In this document: positions 24,956 through 38,459 of the stretch, in pieces
Position numbering within the stretch: the first letter of the stretch is position 1
How the letters are laid out: each line of letters starts with the position of its first letter
Source of the DNA: Nipponacmea schrenckii
Taxonomy: Eukaryota > Mollusca > Gastropoda > Lottiidae
DNA length: 64,000 nucleotides
Direction of reading: 5' to 3'
NCBI GenBank assembly: GCA_030562195.1
Contig: CM060201.1
Span: 27,944,067 to 28,008,066 of the forward strand
The notes under the pieces: model-generated
What the model saw: only the letters and a program-made list of their open reading frames with translations
Told to the model about the DNA's origin: nothing
The model's database searches: none
Program-made: the position numbers and the translations under genes

Positions 24956-26802
24956 TATTATTTCTGATATTTATCACTGACCTACAATTGAATGTAACAA
25001 ATACGATAAAGCTGAACTCTAACTTGGTCAATAAGAGTATATATTCCCATGAATATTGAAAAATTCATCCATGAATTTTATTATATTACTTAATTTTATT
25101 AATTTTTTGGGATAATAATTTATTGGATTATAGAGGGATCCTGTTGTATAGTTTATAGGTAGGCCTACTATGAACAAAATTGACTGAGTTTAAAATTTTG
25201 ATATTTTAATGTTAAACCCTTTAATATAAAGTTTTATATAGTTGTATATCATTACATTAATACTGTTATTATTGTTATTTGTAATGCCCAAAATAAACAA
25301 CTTCGGTTGAAAGATATTGAGCCAATCGAATTTATGTCACTTCTTATTAAATATTAAGATTTTTGCAAGCAGGTGGTAACTCTAATCCGATACTCGCCAC
25401 CAGTTGGTTTAACGCCCTCTTCTCCTAAACCTTAAATCAAACGAAATCAAGCCCCTTTGTTTCAAAATTTTAAATTGTGTGACGTCAGTTTATGAATGTT
25501 TATTAACTTCTGTACCTATTAAAAACACGTGACCCGTACTCTCTATCCAAATCTTCTTCCGGGCCAAAAGCCACTCGTCCAAAATTTTACGAAGAGCAGC
25601 TGTCATTCAGTGCCATTCATATTTCAGCCGTGAGCAAATAACAGTCTGCCCACTTCTCGGTCACGTAAAGGAGATTTTAGGCCGTTATATGTCACGTGCT
25701 TGCACGTGCAAACGCGTGTCGATACACTGTGTGAAAAAATCCGCCACGCGTGGATATCAGCATGGGGGCATCCTTAATTGTGAATATTCGCTAAGCGAGA
25801 GCAAAGCGACAAGACTGTTGAATAGTGAGCGCCGTGCTCGCTAACGAAACCTTCTATTTGATAGACTGTTCGACAAGAAAATTGACTCAACAACGTTCAG
25901 CAACGATATCCAAATTTTTTACACGTCTTATATTAGCAATAGAAGAAACACGCCACCAACTCTTCTAAGATTTTTTGCTTTTTTATTGTTCGCCACAGGG
26001 CATCCATATTGTAAATTGTAGTATCGGTTTAAAAAGTAACAAAAGTTATGTTTCCAGTCTGGTGTCTAAAAATACGGGCTCTTTCTAACATAATTAAAAT
26101 CCTGTCGACTTGCTATTTACTTCAGATTTTCATCTTGAACTAAGAAGTAATGAACAAAATAAAAAAATGTTTTCTACACAAAATTGTGGAATTTTATTTA
26201 ATCAGTATTTTAATTAGTCTTAACAGAGTACTTAAGTCATAAATGGATGGTGAAAGTTTTTCTTATTATTGTTTATGAAATCGAGACATTGATAATATCG
26301 ATTCGCGCAAATCCAATTATCAGTAAGATATCTGTGGCTTGTACAATTCCACTAGAATAATGTGTTTTATAACATAAACGTAAACTGCCTCAAATACGTG
26401 GCTGAAAATGTCCTTTGAGGCAAAGACAGTAAAGCTCCAAACCTCGATCGTGTTATACAATAATGTTTTTTTTTTCATATTTGACTTTAGTTAAACCAGC
26501 TTGGCCATAACCTCGGAAGTTATCGGATTATATATCATCATACATACTCAGAAAATAAATATGCAAAATGGCGACGAATGATCTATCAAAACTTCTTCAG
26601 CTTACATTTTTAAGTCGTACTATAGGCTTTGATGGCATCTTGTGATTGCTTGAACTCACTTCTGCACAGCACATTGTTATCAAGAATATTTTGTGTAAAA
26701 ACTAATTCTTCGACCAAGAGAATTCGGTGAATATGGACATCTGTGCCTGCTTTGGGTTGGCACTGACTAACAGCCTTTGTAATATTGTGAGATTTTAGGA
26801 GT

Positions 26803-26994
26803 AATCAATTTATTAAGCGTTTTTCAATAATCAAATGCAACTTTATGGATAATTACTTATTTTTTTGAAAATTCATTTATTTTTTATGTTATTTATGGCA
26901 GCAGGTTTATTTACTGATGAACAGAGCTCTTACTGGCCAAATTTAAAATTTTCAAATTTTATGTTCATTCTAAGACCTATTATCTCTTTAATAA
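26803..26994. mobile_element. TTAA-type MITE, truncated copy
   Basis: Right part of the 300-bp family best seen at 58908-59207. It runs from TTAAGCGTTTTTCAATAATC to TTCATTCTAAGACCTATTAT. The left half is missing. Confidence 0.65.
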
Positions 26995-27390
26995 AAATTG
27001 TATTAATCTAACATTTTAGTTTAAGTGGAACTATTATTACATGCCTGTTCTAGAACTAATAACACTAGATAGCAGACGCTCAATGACACGAGGCGTGCCT
27101 CATGCAGACGTCCACTTAAATGACCTGGCACGTGACATTAGCGTTGGACAACTGGTCAGTTGTCATGCCACTACTATTGGTTAATATGGTGGACAAAGGT
27201 TTGGAAGCGGTGTCATGGGCCTTTAAATGCAATATAAGAAAGGGTATATATTTCATGGGCAGGTGTTTTTCTTCATCATATTTAATTCAGGTTCACTCCG
27301 ACCTCATAATAAGACTTTATTAAGTATTGATTATTTTGGATCTTCCTTTTATACAATATGAATGAATGGATCCTATGAACCCGGCACTAA

Positions 27391-27726
27391 TATGTCTTAG
27401 CATGAACATAAAATTTTAGTTGTCAAAAATGGTCAATATGAGTATATATTCATCAGTGAACCTGGTCTCATAAAGCAACAGAATCCCTTAAAATCTTGAA
27501 AACTCACAAAATAATGTTATTTTTGAAAAAGGCTTAATCAATTTTTTAAGCGTTTTTAATAATCAAATGCATCTTTATGGAGAATAACTTGGTTTTTTTT
27601 ATTTATATTTATTTGTTTGTGTTATTTATGGCAGTAGGTATATTTACTGGTGAATAGAGCTCTTATTGCAGACAAAGTTTAACGTTTTCAAATGTTATGT
27701 TCATTCTAAGACCTACATCCCTTTAA
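27391..27726. mobile_element. TTAA-type MITE, near-full copy
   Basis: Same family, with left GTCTTAGCATGAACATAAAA and right TATGTTCATTCTAAGACCTA. The outer bases of the left terminal repeat have decayed. Confidence 0.7.
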
Positions 27727-30033
27727 ACTGTATAATATCTGTCCACGAGAAATGATAACTAAAATCTAGACTTCTGTTATGATTTAGCCACAATTGGCAA
27801 TGTCACTTTTAAATAAAATTTCATTTTTTTTTACAATAAATTTAAAGTAATTCATCTGATAATCTAATTTGTTAAATCGATTGACGTGTGCTGTAAAATC
27901 ATCTTTTCATAGCATACATGTGTCTCCATTACAAAACAAAAAAAATATTCTGAACTCAATATTTCAACATAATTAATTTCCAGTTTAAGTCTTAAATACA
28001 TCAAAAGGGCTGAACTACTCACGTGGACATACCCCGTTGCCAAAAACTGGTATGAAGGGTGAGCGACCCCTCAGTACAAATAAATACCCAATTAGATTAT
28101 TATTGGCTATTATAAAATCATATAGAAAATATGGCCATTTTTTTTTTAAACATGGCAGTTGCTTTATTCCATCTGTCACAATTATTATTTAAACAAAGCA
28201 CAACAATTATTTTGTTTCGTTTCAACTTAAAACTACTTTTATTTTTCAATTGAGCAATTTTAGCTTGCCGTCGTCTGCTTTTTAGTCGCAGAAGATAGAG
28301 TATGTACGAATGTCTTCTTATGTGTTCTATGAAGCGAGAAATTTGATTTTTGGTCGTCTGTCAGACAAAAACGTGCCATTACAAATATATAATGGTAGAA
28401 TTTAATAGAGTAAATGATGTTGCAATCAAATTTTGGAACACGCTTCATTGCACTACTAAAATGTGCTGTTCTGTACACTTTGTTTTCATGAGTTCATTTC
28501 AAGTAGTAATTTATCAAAGAAAGAACTAAATATCGACTTATTTCTGAAAAAGGATTTTGTGGTCGAACACGAGTTGCAACCTTCCACCTGCTCGGTTTAT
28601 TCTCAATAGTCAGTATAATTGAAATTTACCATTTGTGGGTGCGTTGGTTCCCTAATGCTGATAGGAAGACCAACGTGGTGCCTTGACATTTATTTTACCT
28701 TTAGGCTCATACTGAAAGGGGATAATTGTTTCTTTGACTAAGAGTGAGAACCGCATGACATCCAATATGTTATCTTAAATTACAGATGGACTAGAATTAG
28801 AAATTACATTACAAACGTTTTGAATCCTTTCATCTTGCTTAAAGATTGTACCGACATTTGAAAAGTCTACGAAATAATTTTTAGTTCAAATAAACATGAA
28901 TTTTTTGGTCCTTGGAGATGTAAAATTAAATAAAGGGAATCGAGTTTCACGTCATTCTTCTGCACCTAATGGACCTTAAATCGGGCAATGTCATACACTG
29001 ACCAGGGCAGCGGTATGATTCTTATCTTTTTTACAACTGCTGGGCATGAAGATAAAGAAATGTGTGTTTTGCAAATTATCCAACGTTTCTAACGTTCTAG
29101 CAAAAATGAATAGGCCTACAAAAATTTAAACAATTAGAACTCAAGCGGTCCCAATAAAGTTGTTATCTCTTTATGAATGCAATTACTACCATTAGGACCT
29201 AGTGTGACACAGACGAAAACTCGCTATGGAGGGTTTTATTGTTATGTAACTGTTCAACTTCAGTTTTTAAACCGAGGATCTTTAGACAGATCACATGGAA
29301 TTCCACACAGACGGATCATACTTTTCTGCACCTTATGGGCTATTAACAAAAATGTTAAAATGCATTTCGATGGAGAAATATGAATAGACCTGTACGTTAG
29401 GTTATAAGATGAAAGCTTGTGGCTTAATACAATGCGAGTAGGTGTAATCAAAGCTATATCTTCTGTTCTGTAGTTTGTAAGGACTGTTGGATTAAAACTT
29501 ATACGATCATGATATGGTATCATGAACACTGGTCATAAATACGATCCAAAAGTTGTGAAATAAAAATATTCCAAAATCCATCATGATCGAAATTTGTGAG
29601 CTCATACAGCTTCTCGTAGATATATATATATATATTATTTTCAGTTATAGGCCGCCAGAAAAATACAGCTCATGCAAATATAGTGATAGTCGTGGGCAAA
29701 TAATGGCCTAAAAATCAGGAGAGGATTTTCATTTTTTTTAAATAAAAATCTAGTAAATGGTTAGAGGGAGACAACTACATTTTTCTCACAGTACAGATAT
29801 TTGAATAGCAGTTATTTGTAGTAATTATATTCCAGCTAGAATGGATTATCTCCCATATATAATCATTATAATTTAATCATGCATCTTTTTTCACATTCTG
29901 AATATTGTCACCCATCACCTCTTCTTTCTTTTCAAGCAGATACTGGCTACAGATAAACAATACTTGATGTCAATATACCGGTATCTATTAGTTTTAGAGA
30001 CGGTTATTTTGTCTCTTATTTAAATGGATACTG

Positions 30034-30330
30034 CATCAATAGGAGTATATATTCATCAATGAACTTACCCGCTGTCATAAAGTAACAGAATCCCTTAAAA
30101 TCTGGAAAACTCACAAACCTTCGTTATTTGAAAAACACTTTATCAATTTTTTAAGCATTTTCAATAATCAAATGCACCTTTATGGATATATACTTAGTTT
30201 TTTGGATATTTATTTATTTTTTATGTTCTTTATGGCAGTAGTCATGTCTACTGATGAATAGAACTCTTATTGGCCAGCCTTAAAATGTTCAAATTTTATG
30301 TTCATTCTAAGATCTATTATCCCTTTAAGA
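30034..30330. mobile_element. TTAA-type MITE, left-truncated copy
   Basis: Same family, from GAGTATATATTCATCAATGA to ATCTATTATCCCTTTAA. Its right half and flank were then duplicated in tandem (30190-30417 and 30418-30630). Confidence 0.65.
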
Positions 30331-30417
30331 GTACCCCTTTTACAAAAGCATATGAATACAGTCATTGAGAGGACTAATATGATGTTATTACAAATTAAAT
30401 TTATATTCCAGGTAATT

Positions 30418-30630
30418 TAGTTTTTTGGATATTTATTTATTTTTATGTTCTTTATCGCAGTAGGCATGTCTACTGATGAATAGAACTCTTATTGGCCAGC
30501 CTTAAAATGTTCAAATTTTATGTTCATTCTAAGATCTTTTATCCCTTTACCCCTATTTACCTGTACCCCTTTTACAAAAGCATATGAATACAGTCATTGA
30601 GAGGACTAATATGATGTTATTACAAATTAA
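30418..30630. repeat. Tandem duplicate of 30190-30417
   Basis: Repeats the right half of the preceding MITE plus its flank (CATATGAATACAGTCATTGA and so on) with about 95% identity. The copy is interrupted at TTAA (30627-30630) by the next MITE and resumes after 31114. Confidence 0.8.
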
Positions 30631-31114
30631 AGGGGCCCAGGCTTGATTTTTAGGGGTCGTTTTGGTACATTTAAACAGTCCTCAGAAATACTCAAGCTAT
30701 AAGAAAATTGCAAAAAACCTTGAAATATACCTCAAACAAAAAAAATTTCACTTTTCATTTTTTTTCTGTGCTGTACGCGGCTGGTCTCCAGTCAGTCTGA
30801 AAATTGTGTGTCCTGTTGACAAAGTCTACAATTGAAAATGTGTTGTAGTCTATTTATATAGATGACCGCTATTGCACGACGGGAAGGATAACTCTTTGAT
30901 TATCAAGACGAACCGTTTTCCAATATGGCGGGACGTTCGTAATTTCTTATGACGTTATGATTTTTCAAACACGGATAATTATGGATACACATGGACTAGA
31001 AGACTCAAATTTCAAAGCTAAGCTCTGTAGACTATTTCTGATTAGCTAAGCAAAAGATTTCATGTGTTTGAGGCTGTCGGATGATTGTCCGAAACAAATC
31101 AAGCCTGGGCCCCT
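30631..31114. mobile_element. 484-bp MITE, TTAA target, 19-bp TIR
   Basis: Ends are AGGGGCCCAGGCTTGATTT and its exact reverse complement, flanked by TTAA on both sides (30627-30630, 31115-31118). The unoccupied target is preserved in the first duplicate at about 30388-30412, where ACAAATTAAATTTATATTCC is continuous. Non-coding. TTAA targets are used by piggyBac and Kolobok transposases; which one moved it is unknown. Confidence 0.92.
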
Positions 31115-31588
31115 TTAAATTTATATTCCAGGTAATTTACGTTCTTTTGTAGGTTGTCTTTATTTGTTTCAAATGTGACTTATTCAATTGTATGGATAGA
31201 ATCAATCATGTCTGATTATGTCTTTTATTTTTTCACTTACAGAGGTTTGTTAGTTGAACCTAAACACAGGCAACATTAAACTGTTCACAAAACAGATTTA
31301 AGCATTTTTATTTACAAATATAACAAAATGTCTGTAAATATAATAGCTAAACAATTCATGTACATGTAAAAACCTCATAACAATGATGGGTGATACCCTA
31401 TTTACACTTTTTAGTGTAAAATGGAATTAGAATTGACATAAATATCTGACTAGATGAACCTTTAATTCACTCTTCAGAATCATAATCTATTTCAATTCTT
31501 TCATTGACTATTTGCCAGACATGAATTCCTTTCAAAAATGCTTCTCTATGAAAGTTTTTAATCAATTGCCCTGCTGGAGATAATGTGC

Positions 31589-31594
31589 TTTATT
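31589..31594 (-). terminator. TAF11: Candidate poly(A) signal of TAF11
   Basis: AATAAA on the minus strand, about 15 bases after the TAF11 stop codon. A second candidate lies near 31307. Either gives a short 3' UTR. Confidence 0.35.
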
Positions 31595-31608
31595 ATCATT
31601 GATGTTAA

Positions 31609-33285
31609 TCATCTATTAAATTTAACTTTTTTACACTTTGTAGTAGGGATTAAGTCTCTAGATTTTAATTTCCTAACAGATTCTCTCATGTGTTTAGGTT
31701 GAAGTGGACCAGACTCATTCCATTGTTCCATTACATCTAAAGCTGAAATATGTAATACAAATAAAGCTAATATATAGTATCTACAAAACCTTAAACTAGG
31801 GAATCATTTGTCAACATCATTCTTAGACTGTAAGGTGTTAGAGATGAGAAAACACTACCTGTTATAAGTATAAGTATAACAATTTAGGTCAATATCTGGT
31901 GCTTCTTTGGTTCACAAGAAAAAGCTGGTCTTTGGCCAACTTCACCCAGATTGATTGGAAACGAGCAAAGATGACTTATTTAAGGTCACCTCACGCCAAC
32001 AGAGATTAGAACCCATGACAGCAATTTGTCTGACGTGCAAACAAGGCATACCATTCTCAGAATCTATGGTCTATTTCTTAATGACAGAGCTTGAACTAAA
32101 ATTATGTCTTACAAAATCAAATCACCAGCAACTCCTAAATTGGTTATTTAGATAGTTAATTATAAAACACACCTACCTTCTTCAACAACTTCTCCAACAA
32201 ACACTTTAGCTATACCAGACATAGCTATAACAACATTCTGTGGTACTGTACATCCAGTTATAGACTGCATTAACTACAAATAAACCATGGTCCTAAAGTA
32301 ATGTTATACCACAGACTCTATTGCCCAGTAACATTTTCCAAAAGAAACTTTCTTACACTAATTATTGTTGTGGAATAAAAATCATAGCTACAAGTGTGGC
32401 AGCAGTAGTTCAAAGATTGGCCATTTTGTCATTATTGTAAGAAACATCATTGTACGGTAACCGAAAGTGCATTACAAAAATTCAATCAAAATACTGAATA
32501 TATAATATATTCTCAGTAGGCCCTATTGATGTCAGAAAATTCTATGACCATGATAATCTAGTCATTTTAGTATATTTATTTGCGGAATTTTACTCATAAA
32601 AATATATGTTCTTTAAAATAAAGTTCATTGTTCTTCCATTTCTTACCCGTCTAACTGCGGCCTTTGGAAATGCTGCTCTTCTGTACATTTCATATCTATT
32701 CAATTGCTCTTCAGAAAAATTGGAAACAAGAACCCTGGAAATAAAGAAATGAAACATATGATCTTAATAGACCTAAATTGAGTTAAAGTTGTTTGGCAGT
32801 AGTCAATTTGCTCTAGTTGATCATAGTTTGTGTACCGGTACTCTACAAACCTGTACAATATTTGCTAATTATAAATTAATTCTTTGCTTTTGACTTGTTG
32901 GAAATCTGAAACAAATATTGTTCTTGCTACAGTAGTTTGATTGTGTCCCCTATCACTGATTGGTAACCTCTTAAAATTTGATCCAATGGGAAAAAATTCT
33001 AATCAATACATACTGCATCTTTAAACGTTCTTCTTCTTGTTTTTCTTTCTTTAGTTTAATGTGAGCATGTTCTTCTTCCGTCTCTGCTTTTCTCTTTTTT
33101 TCTGGAGGAGATCCTGAGGGTGAACGCTTTCTATCCGGAGAAGGCCGCTCAGTTGTTTGTTTTGAACTGGACGGTTTTTCAGAATCTGAATCGGAACTTG
33201 GCGTGTGTACTTTTCTCTTTGATCCTGGTGAAGGTGATTCTTTGGATCTTTCAGGAGTCTTTGGAGGTGTTTTTATTAAATCCAT
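31609..33285 (-). CDS. TAF11: TAF11, TFIID subunit 11 (4 coding exons)
   Basis: Minus-strand CDS in order: 33285-33014, 32734-32647, 32273-32177, 31742-31609; 591 nt, 196 aa, complete. The N-terminus (1-90) is low-complexity, rich in Ser, Pro, Lys and Glu with SP/TP sites ([20 protein letters not shown]), then a charged [13 protein letters not shown] linker. From about 91 comes the TAF11 histone fold: [88 protein letters not shown]11 pairs with TAF13 in TFIID and contacts TBP and TFIIA in the nucleus. The start is the first ATG of the exon; upstream TTG is not used. The tail ([10 protein letters not shown]) resembles the basic tail of other animals. Single-copy housekeeping gene, head to head with the NDR kinase. 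Confidence 0.93.
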
Positions 33286-34010
33286 TTCTAATTTCAAACA
33301 GGTAGGTTCAGGTGTTTTTCTTTTACTCTACTTTCACTTTTTGACAGGTGCTTGTTTGGACCGGAAGTCAATATGTTTTGATATTTTCTGGAGAATTTTG
33401 GGAAATTACAGGTGAATTAACCGCCTGAATATTTGTACCTAATTTCCTCACCGAAAAGCTGTCACAAAGATAACAGTATCTGGTCTTTAAACCCAGTAAA
33501 TTTCACTCACGAAGCCTGCACATTAAAAAAATAGTTTTGATCTAGCCTATATGGGACCAAAAGTCTTCCTTCTCGAAATGGAGAAATTTTACATAGTGCT
33601 GAATGTGCGTAAGGATATCATAATCGCAAAGTAGCAATAACTACAACTTGTGTTCTAAAATAGTTTGTAATATAAATTGAATAAAGAACAAACCTTGAAA
33701 AGTTTGTTTGGGTCAGTTGCCAAAATCTTTCACTGTTTCTACATTTGAGAACCAAGAGTACTATTTATTTTATCGAACGAACCCATTAGCTTCCGGTTAG
33801 AAGTAAACAGTCTCCTGGGTTTACATTTACTGTGTGACAAAATATCGGATGATTTTTTTAGTGCGGCGAAGTAAATTAATGTAGAAATTTCCAATTAACC
33901 GCTGAAATTTGGAGGATTAAGAATAAACTCCTGAAGGGCCGGGTAAGCATAGCCATTGTTATCAATCCAATTTATAAAGGTCACATTGATTGGTCAAAGA
34001 CACAAGAACT
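33286..34010. promoter_or_regulatory. Probable TAF11 promoter, possibly shared with the kinase gene
   Basis: Directly upstream of TAF11. Contains ETS-type CCGGAAGT at 33361-33368, an inverted one CTTCCGG at 33790-33796, and an inverted CCAAT box (ATTGG) near 33990, typical of TATA-less housekeeping promoters. GCCGG|GTAAGC at 33938-33948 could be a splice donor for a plus-strand leader exon of the kinase. Function is inferred from motifs and position only. Confidence 0.35.
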
Positions 34011-35461
34011 GAAGAAATTAGAAAAGTCAAAGTTATCTTTCATCCGTCCTCTCTTCAATTCAAACTGAATCAGCTTTGTTTATTTCCAAACATGTCTCTT
34101 ATGTTTTTGTACTTGTAACTCATATACAAATTGCTGTCAGTGTCAGTATTGGGAATACAGTCAGTGTCAATGTCATGGCTATTCAAACACTGCTGAATTA
34201 TAATACCAGTGGCCAAAGATAGAAAATGCACAATGAATGTTTACAGAAAGCATATTGCCAAACTATTTTGCATGAATTAAAATATTACCTTGTTGATACT
34301 ACTAAGAGTTGTTGGCCTGTAAATTGTTTTTGTTGGTTTGATGAAAGTAGTAACTAATGCCAGTCAAGAAATTATTATTACTGGTAGCGGTAGGATGTAG
34401 AAGTTCCAGAGAAGGAAACTTTCATATATTGACAAATTTTGGAAGATATGTCTTTAAGCCAGTTTTATGGAGGTGGGTAGGTACTCCATGAAGCTTTTAC
34501 AGTAAGTGTAATAACATAGGCATATGTATGAAATCTTGGAGTGAGTCAGTTTTTAAATAATTGTCTGAAAAGGGCAGTAGATTATGAATCTAGCTTAAAT
34601 TGATCTCCATCAGATGGTAATGCTAATAACTTTAAACAATTAAAATTGTTAATCAGATTTTATAGACCAGATAGCAACAAACTGATAGTGCCACTATCTG
34701 ATTAGAGATGCATATCGGATTAGCACTAAAAAAAAAACTATTTTTTTATTGCCAGGTCAGGGAACTTTGTGATGGGTTCTGTATCAATATTGCCATTGCA
34801 TATAGAAATAAGTCTATAGAAGGCTACAGGTTGACTTTATCAGAGCAATAATCTTAATCTATTCCATGTAACTTGTATTAAATTGTATTGCTCTTCTAGA
34901 AATAACTATAGGTCTATCACTGATATTGTGATATGTGAATAAAGGAGAGATCAATATTTATACCCAACAGATTGAAGTCAAGACAGTCAATACAAATGTA
35001 AAAAATATGAATAATATATGAACATTGAATAACTGTACACACACACTTTATCTTTGTAAGACTTTATTTTCAACCTGAACACCTTGTGGTTTTGAATGAA
35101 AAGATTAGCGTGGCGTATCCTGTTTAGTAGGTCAACTGATTTAATAGTTGTAATCAGACCACTATTTTGAAAACATAAACAGTTTAACTGTGTTTGATAC
35201 AATATCCTTATACTTTTTAACCCCGTTGAGAGAGAAAGTGTCTCTAATGTTCAGATGGGACGAATTAACCTTGAAAATGTGCTTAGAGGCTGTTTATGTT
35301 TCAGATCTTACTAGTCGACTAAGTGTAGGCTGTTTTTGAAAAATATGGTACCGGTACCCTTATTGTAGCTTAGATTATTGACTGCTGCATTGACTATTTT
35401 GAAGTAATAACTATCAGGGCCACAGTGTATTGAAATGAAATTGAAATGAATGTGTTTAATG

Positions 35462-35765
35462 TTCTACTCTTCTGCACCTAATGTAGACTGGCAACGTCAT
35501 GCAATGTGCAATGAGGGAAATTTTCCAGGACAGTCTACTGTCATTTGCGTAATGGATTTGCAATTTTGAACTGTTGATGGATCTTTAAATTATACGGCCT
35601 GCAGCACACAGGGCCTCCTATCCGAACATTGTTTCCATGAGAGCCCTTCTGACCTGCATCACTGATAAAGGGAAAACAGGGTTGAAAATGCGAACTTTGT
35701 TGAGATTGAACTTTGGACCTTTAGGTCAAGAGCAAGTATATAACTGACTGAGCCACTGCAGCTAC
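35462..35765 (-). mobile_element. SINE copy
   Basis: Minus strand: a tRNA-like head at the right end (GCAGTGGCTCAGTCAGTTAT, B-box-like GGTCCAAAGTTCAATCTC) and the shared tail CATTAGGTGCAGAAG at the left end. Confidence 0.65.
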
Positions 35766-35821
35766 CATGTACTGGAGCACCTTGCAAACCCATTTCTCAG
35801 ATTTCACTGGACTACTGTTTA

Positions 35822-36260
35822 TAGGGCTGGCAAAATTTATCGAAATTCCGATTAATCGTCGATTACTTACCTGCCGATTACGATTATCGATCTAAAATTC
35901 CATAATCGATTATCATGATTCAATAAATTATATCCAATCAATTTTTTCAAACAACTGTTTACAAGATGGAATGAACAATACTATCACAAAACCTACCAAA
36001 TAATACCGCTATCGACTTTTAATACGACACAATAACAACTATAGGCCTATAAATAACAACAGTGTAGAGCTCCATCTGCTGGGAGGATATGCTACTTTCA
36101 TTTTCAAATGTACTGTGTTTACGATACTCGAATGTGGTTATCTCCCTTACTTAAAATAGACATGAAAATTCTACCGATTATTAATCGATTATCGGTCGGT
36201 GCACGTCACCGATTATTTGCCGATAATCGATATTAAAATCATAATCGATTCCCAGCCCTA
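35822..36260. mobile_element. hAT-type MITE with 8-bp target duplication
   Basis: 439-bp non-coding element with TAGGGCTGGC at the left and CCCAGCCCTA at the right, each followed inward by repeated ATCGATTA-type words. An exact 8-bp direct repeat ACTGTTTA flanks it (35814-35821, 36261-36268). Eight-base duplications and such ends are the hallmark of hAT transposons. Confidence 0.92.
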
Positions 36261-37824
36261 ACTGTTTAGTTCATTTCTATTAAAGACAAAATTACTCTGA
36301 TATTGTTCAGAACCAATTGGCAGAGTAGGCCTACAATTACCTTCAATTGGGTTCAATGTGCTTTGTTCACTATACAATTTAACCTAATATTGAACTGATA
36401 ACATCATTTCATTTATAGATTATCAGGGTTTTTTCAGACTTCCTTTTGATAGTTATGTAACAGTTTAAAAGGTCAAGGAACAAACTCCTGTCTTGTTGAG
36501 TTCATTATTAAAGTTTCTCATTAACAAACTGTTTTTGATAATATACCAAATCTTAAATGAAGATGTTTTTTACGAGTTGTTAATAATCCAGTAAGTTAAA
36601 AGAAAAAGTGGTGTTTATATTTTGCGATGGAGGGAAGAGTGTTTTATAATCATGTTATTATTAGCAGACCACATGTGGTGTGAGTTAAAGATAGAGTCAA
36701 AATGGTTTATGATTAATAAACTTCATCCTGTCTTCACTATCTGTTAACATCATATTTACCAATACTCTTCAGTTCTCGTTCTGATGATAAGTCAATGAAT
36801 GAAAATCACTTTGATAACTCTTCTTTAGTGACATTTGAGTTAAATGGAATACTTACTCCAAGTAATGTATCTGGTGATAATCTAATTCAAGTTACATGTA
36901 GATAACAACTTTGTATCTTTTCCATTGTCAAATAGGAAGTTGTCTTCCAAAGGTTCATTCTGAAGGTGGTATGGCACTATTGTTTTTTGAACAAACCAAA
37001 TTTCTATTTTATCAAGTTGATATGCTTTGGTTAAAAATAATGGACTTTTAGTAGAAAACTTGTTAGTTTTCAATGAAGACTAGAAATATTATCAGAAAAC
37101 AGCAAAAGATACAATAATTAAATTCAATTCGATTGATTTGGGGCCATTTTCTCAAAATCTTAAATAAAATAGAATCCAAACTTTAAGAAAAACAGTAATC
37201 TGATAGGATAATAAAACCAAATTCTAAATTTAAATTGCAAATCAATCAGATGACTAAAACACAAAATTCAACTCCAGTTGAGTTTTTCGATTTTCCTGGT
37301 GCAGTATTTCCTAGAAAACATGTAAATGCAGTATTTTTTTATTTTTTCTGAAGATTTGGATGCTAAATGGGTACCTGTACCGGTATTTCAAATTATTATT
37401 GTTGTAAGAATTGGTAAATTAACACTATCATTATCACTTCTCATAATGAAATGACTAGGATGTTGTCTACAAGTAAGTTGATTTAACCAATCTTGTGGTT
37501 AGGAAATGACAATCCTAACTACCAGTGATATTGTCTAGACTAGTATAGTATCTTTTATAGAAAGATAAAATAATAGGAGAGATGTAAGTAGGTGAGACAT
37601 TGACCAGGTGTCTTTTGATCTAGGAAAACTATAAATCACTTTATTTCACTACTAGAAAATGGTGTCTGTGTACATGAAATAGTGATGAATGGTGTGTGAG
37701 AGTGCATGTTTTATTCTCTCCAGCACATTTTGTTTATTTTAGTAAGACTGGTAAATTGGCCTCCATTGATTCGCCCAGTCTCTTTTTCTTCTCTTAATCT
37801 TCTTTAATTTGTCATGTTAGCTCT

Positions 37825-37945
37825 TTATTTATACGCCCACATTATAATGTGGTCGTATATTCACGTAACCCCTGTCTGTCGGTCCGTCCATCTGGTAGTT
37901 CACAATTGGCTTGCGAACGCGATTGAGCCTATAGTTTTCATGGGG
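37825..37945 (+). repeat. 5' fragment of the CGCCCAC satellite-like element
   Basis: TTATACGCCCACATTATAAT, then GGTCGTATAT and CGGTCCGTCC match the left end of the element at 55779. The repeat body is missing. Confidence 0.65.
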
Positions 37946-38459
37946 TTTGAACAGTTCTGAGTGATTGCCATTGTCAAAATGCTTCAAAATAAGCTTATAA
38001 TGTGATTATGTATATTAATGAGATCTTTGATTAGGCCCAAATTATGTTGGAGTTTCAACCTGAGTTTAAATAGGAATATACTTCAAAGTGAGTGTATGTT
38101 GCTAGGCAACCACTTGTTCTTCTTTTTAGCAGGATTCATTCTTAAAACAGTTGTCCTGATTAAATATTACAAATTTGTCAGGATTTATGTAATGCATTTA
38201 TATGAACACAAAATTTAAAGTTTTTTTAATTGGCTTTTTTGCTAAACATTTATTTTGAGATTCTAATGAATTACAGATGTCACAATGATAGGGTTCTATT
38301 CCTTCATGTTTAGTTTGTATAAATTGGACACCTCACCTAAAGAGTACCCACTATGTAATTCCTGAAGAAATAACTTTGTCATCTGTATGGAGTCCAAACT
38401 ATGGACAATTTTTAGGGTGGCCCAGGACAAAATGCTTTTCTTTGTGTGTAATAGGTTAA

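Larger units (their letters stand above)
22395..31608. other. Gene-poor interval between SIAE array and TAF11
   Basis: About 9 kb with no convincing exon on either strand. Short frames here lack conserved character or splice partners. Contents I can support are a tRNA-derived SINE near 24.8 kb, TTAA-type MITE copies at 26.8, 27.4, 30.0 and 30.4 kb, and a second TTAA MITE at 30.6-31.1 kb. A CACGTG/CACGTGC-rich patch lies at 25690-25750, and two diverged ~130-bp direct repeats at about 23712-23900 (GTGTTAAGACCC and GTGTTGAGACCC starts). Confidence 0.5.

Noticed and set aside
33286..33297. Upstream extension of TAF11 starting at a TTG
   Set aside because: A non-ATG start is not needed; the ATG at 33285 begins a complete protein of normal layout.
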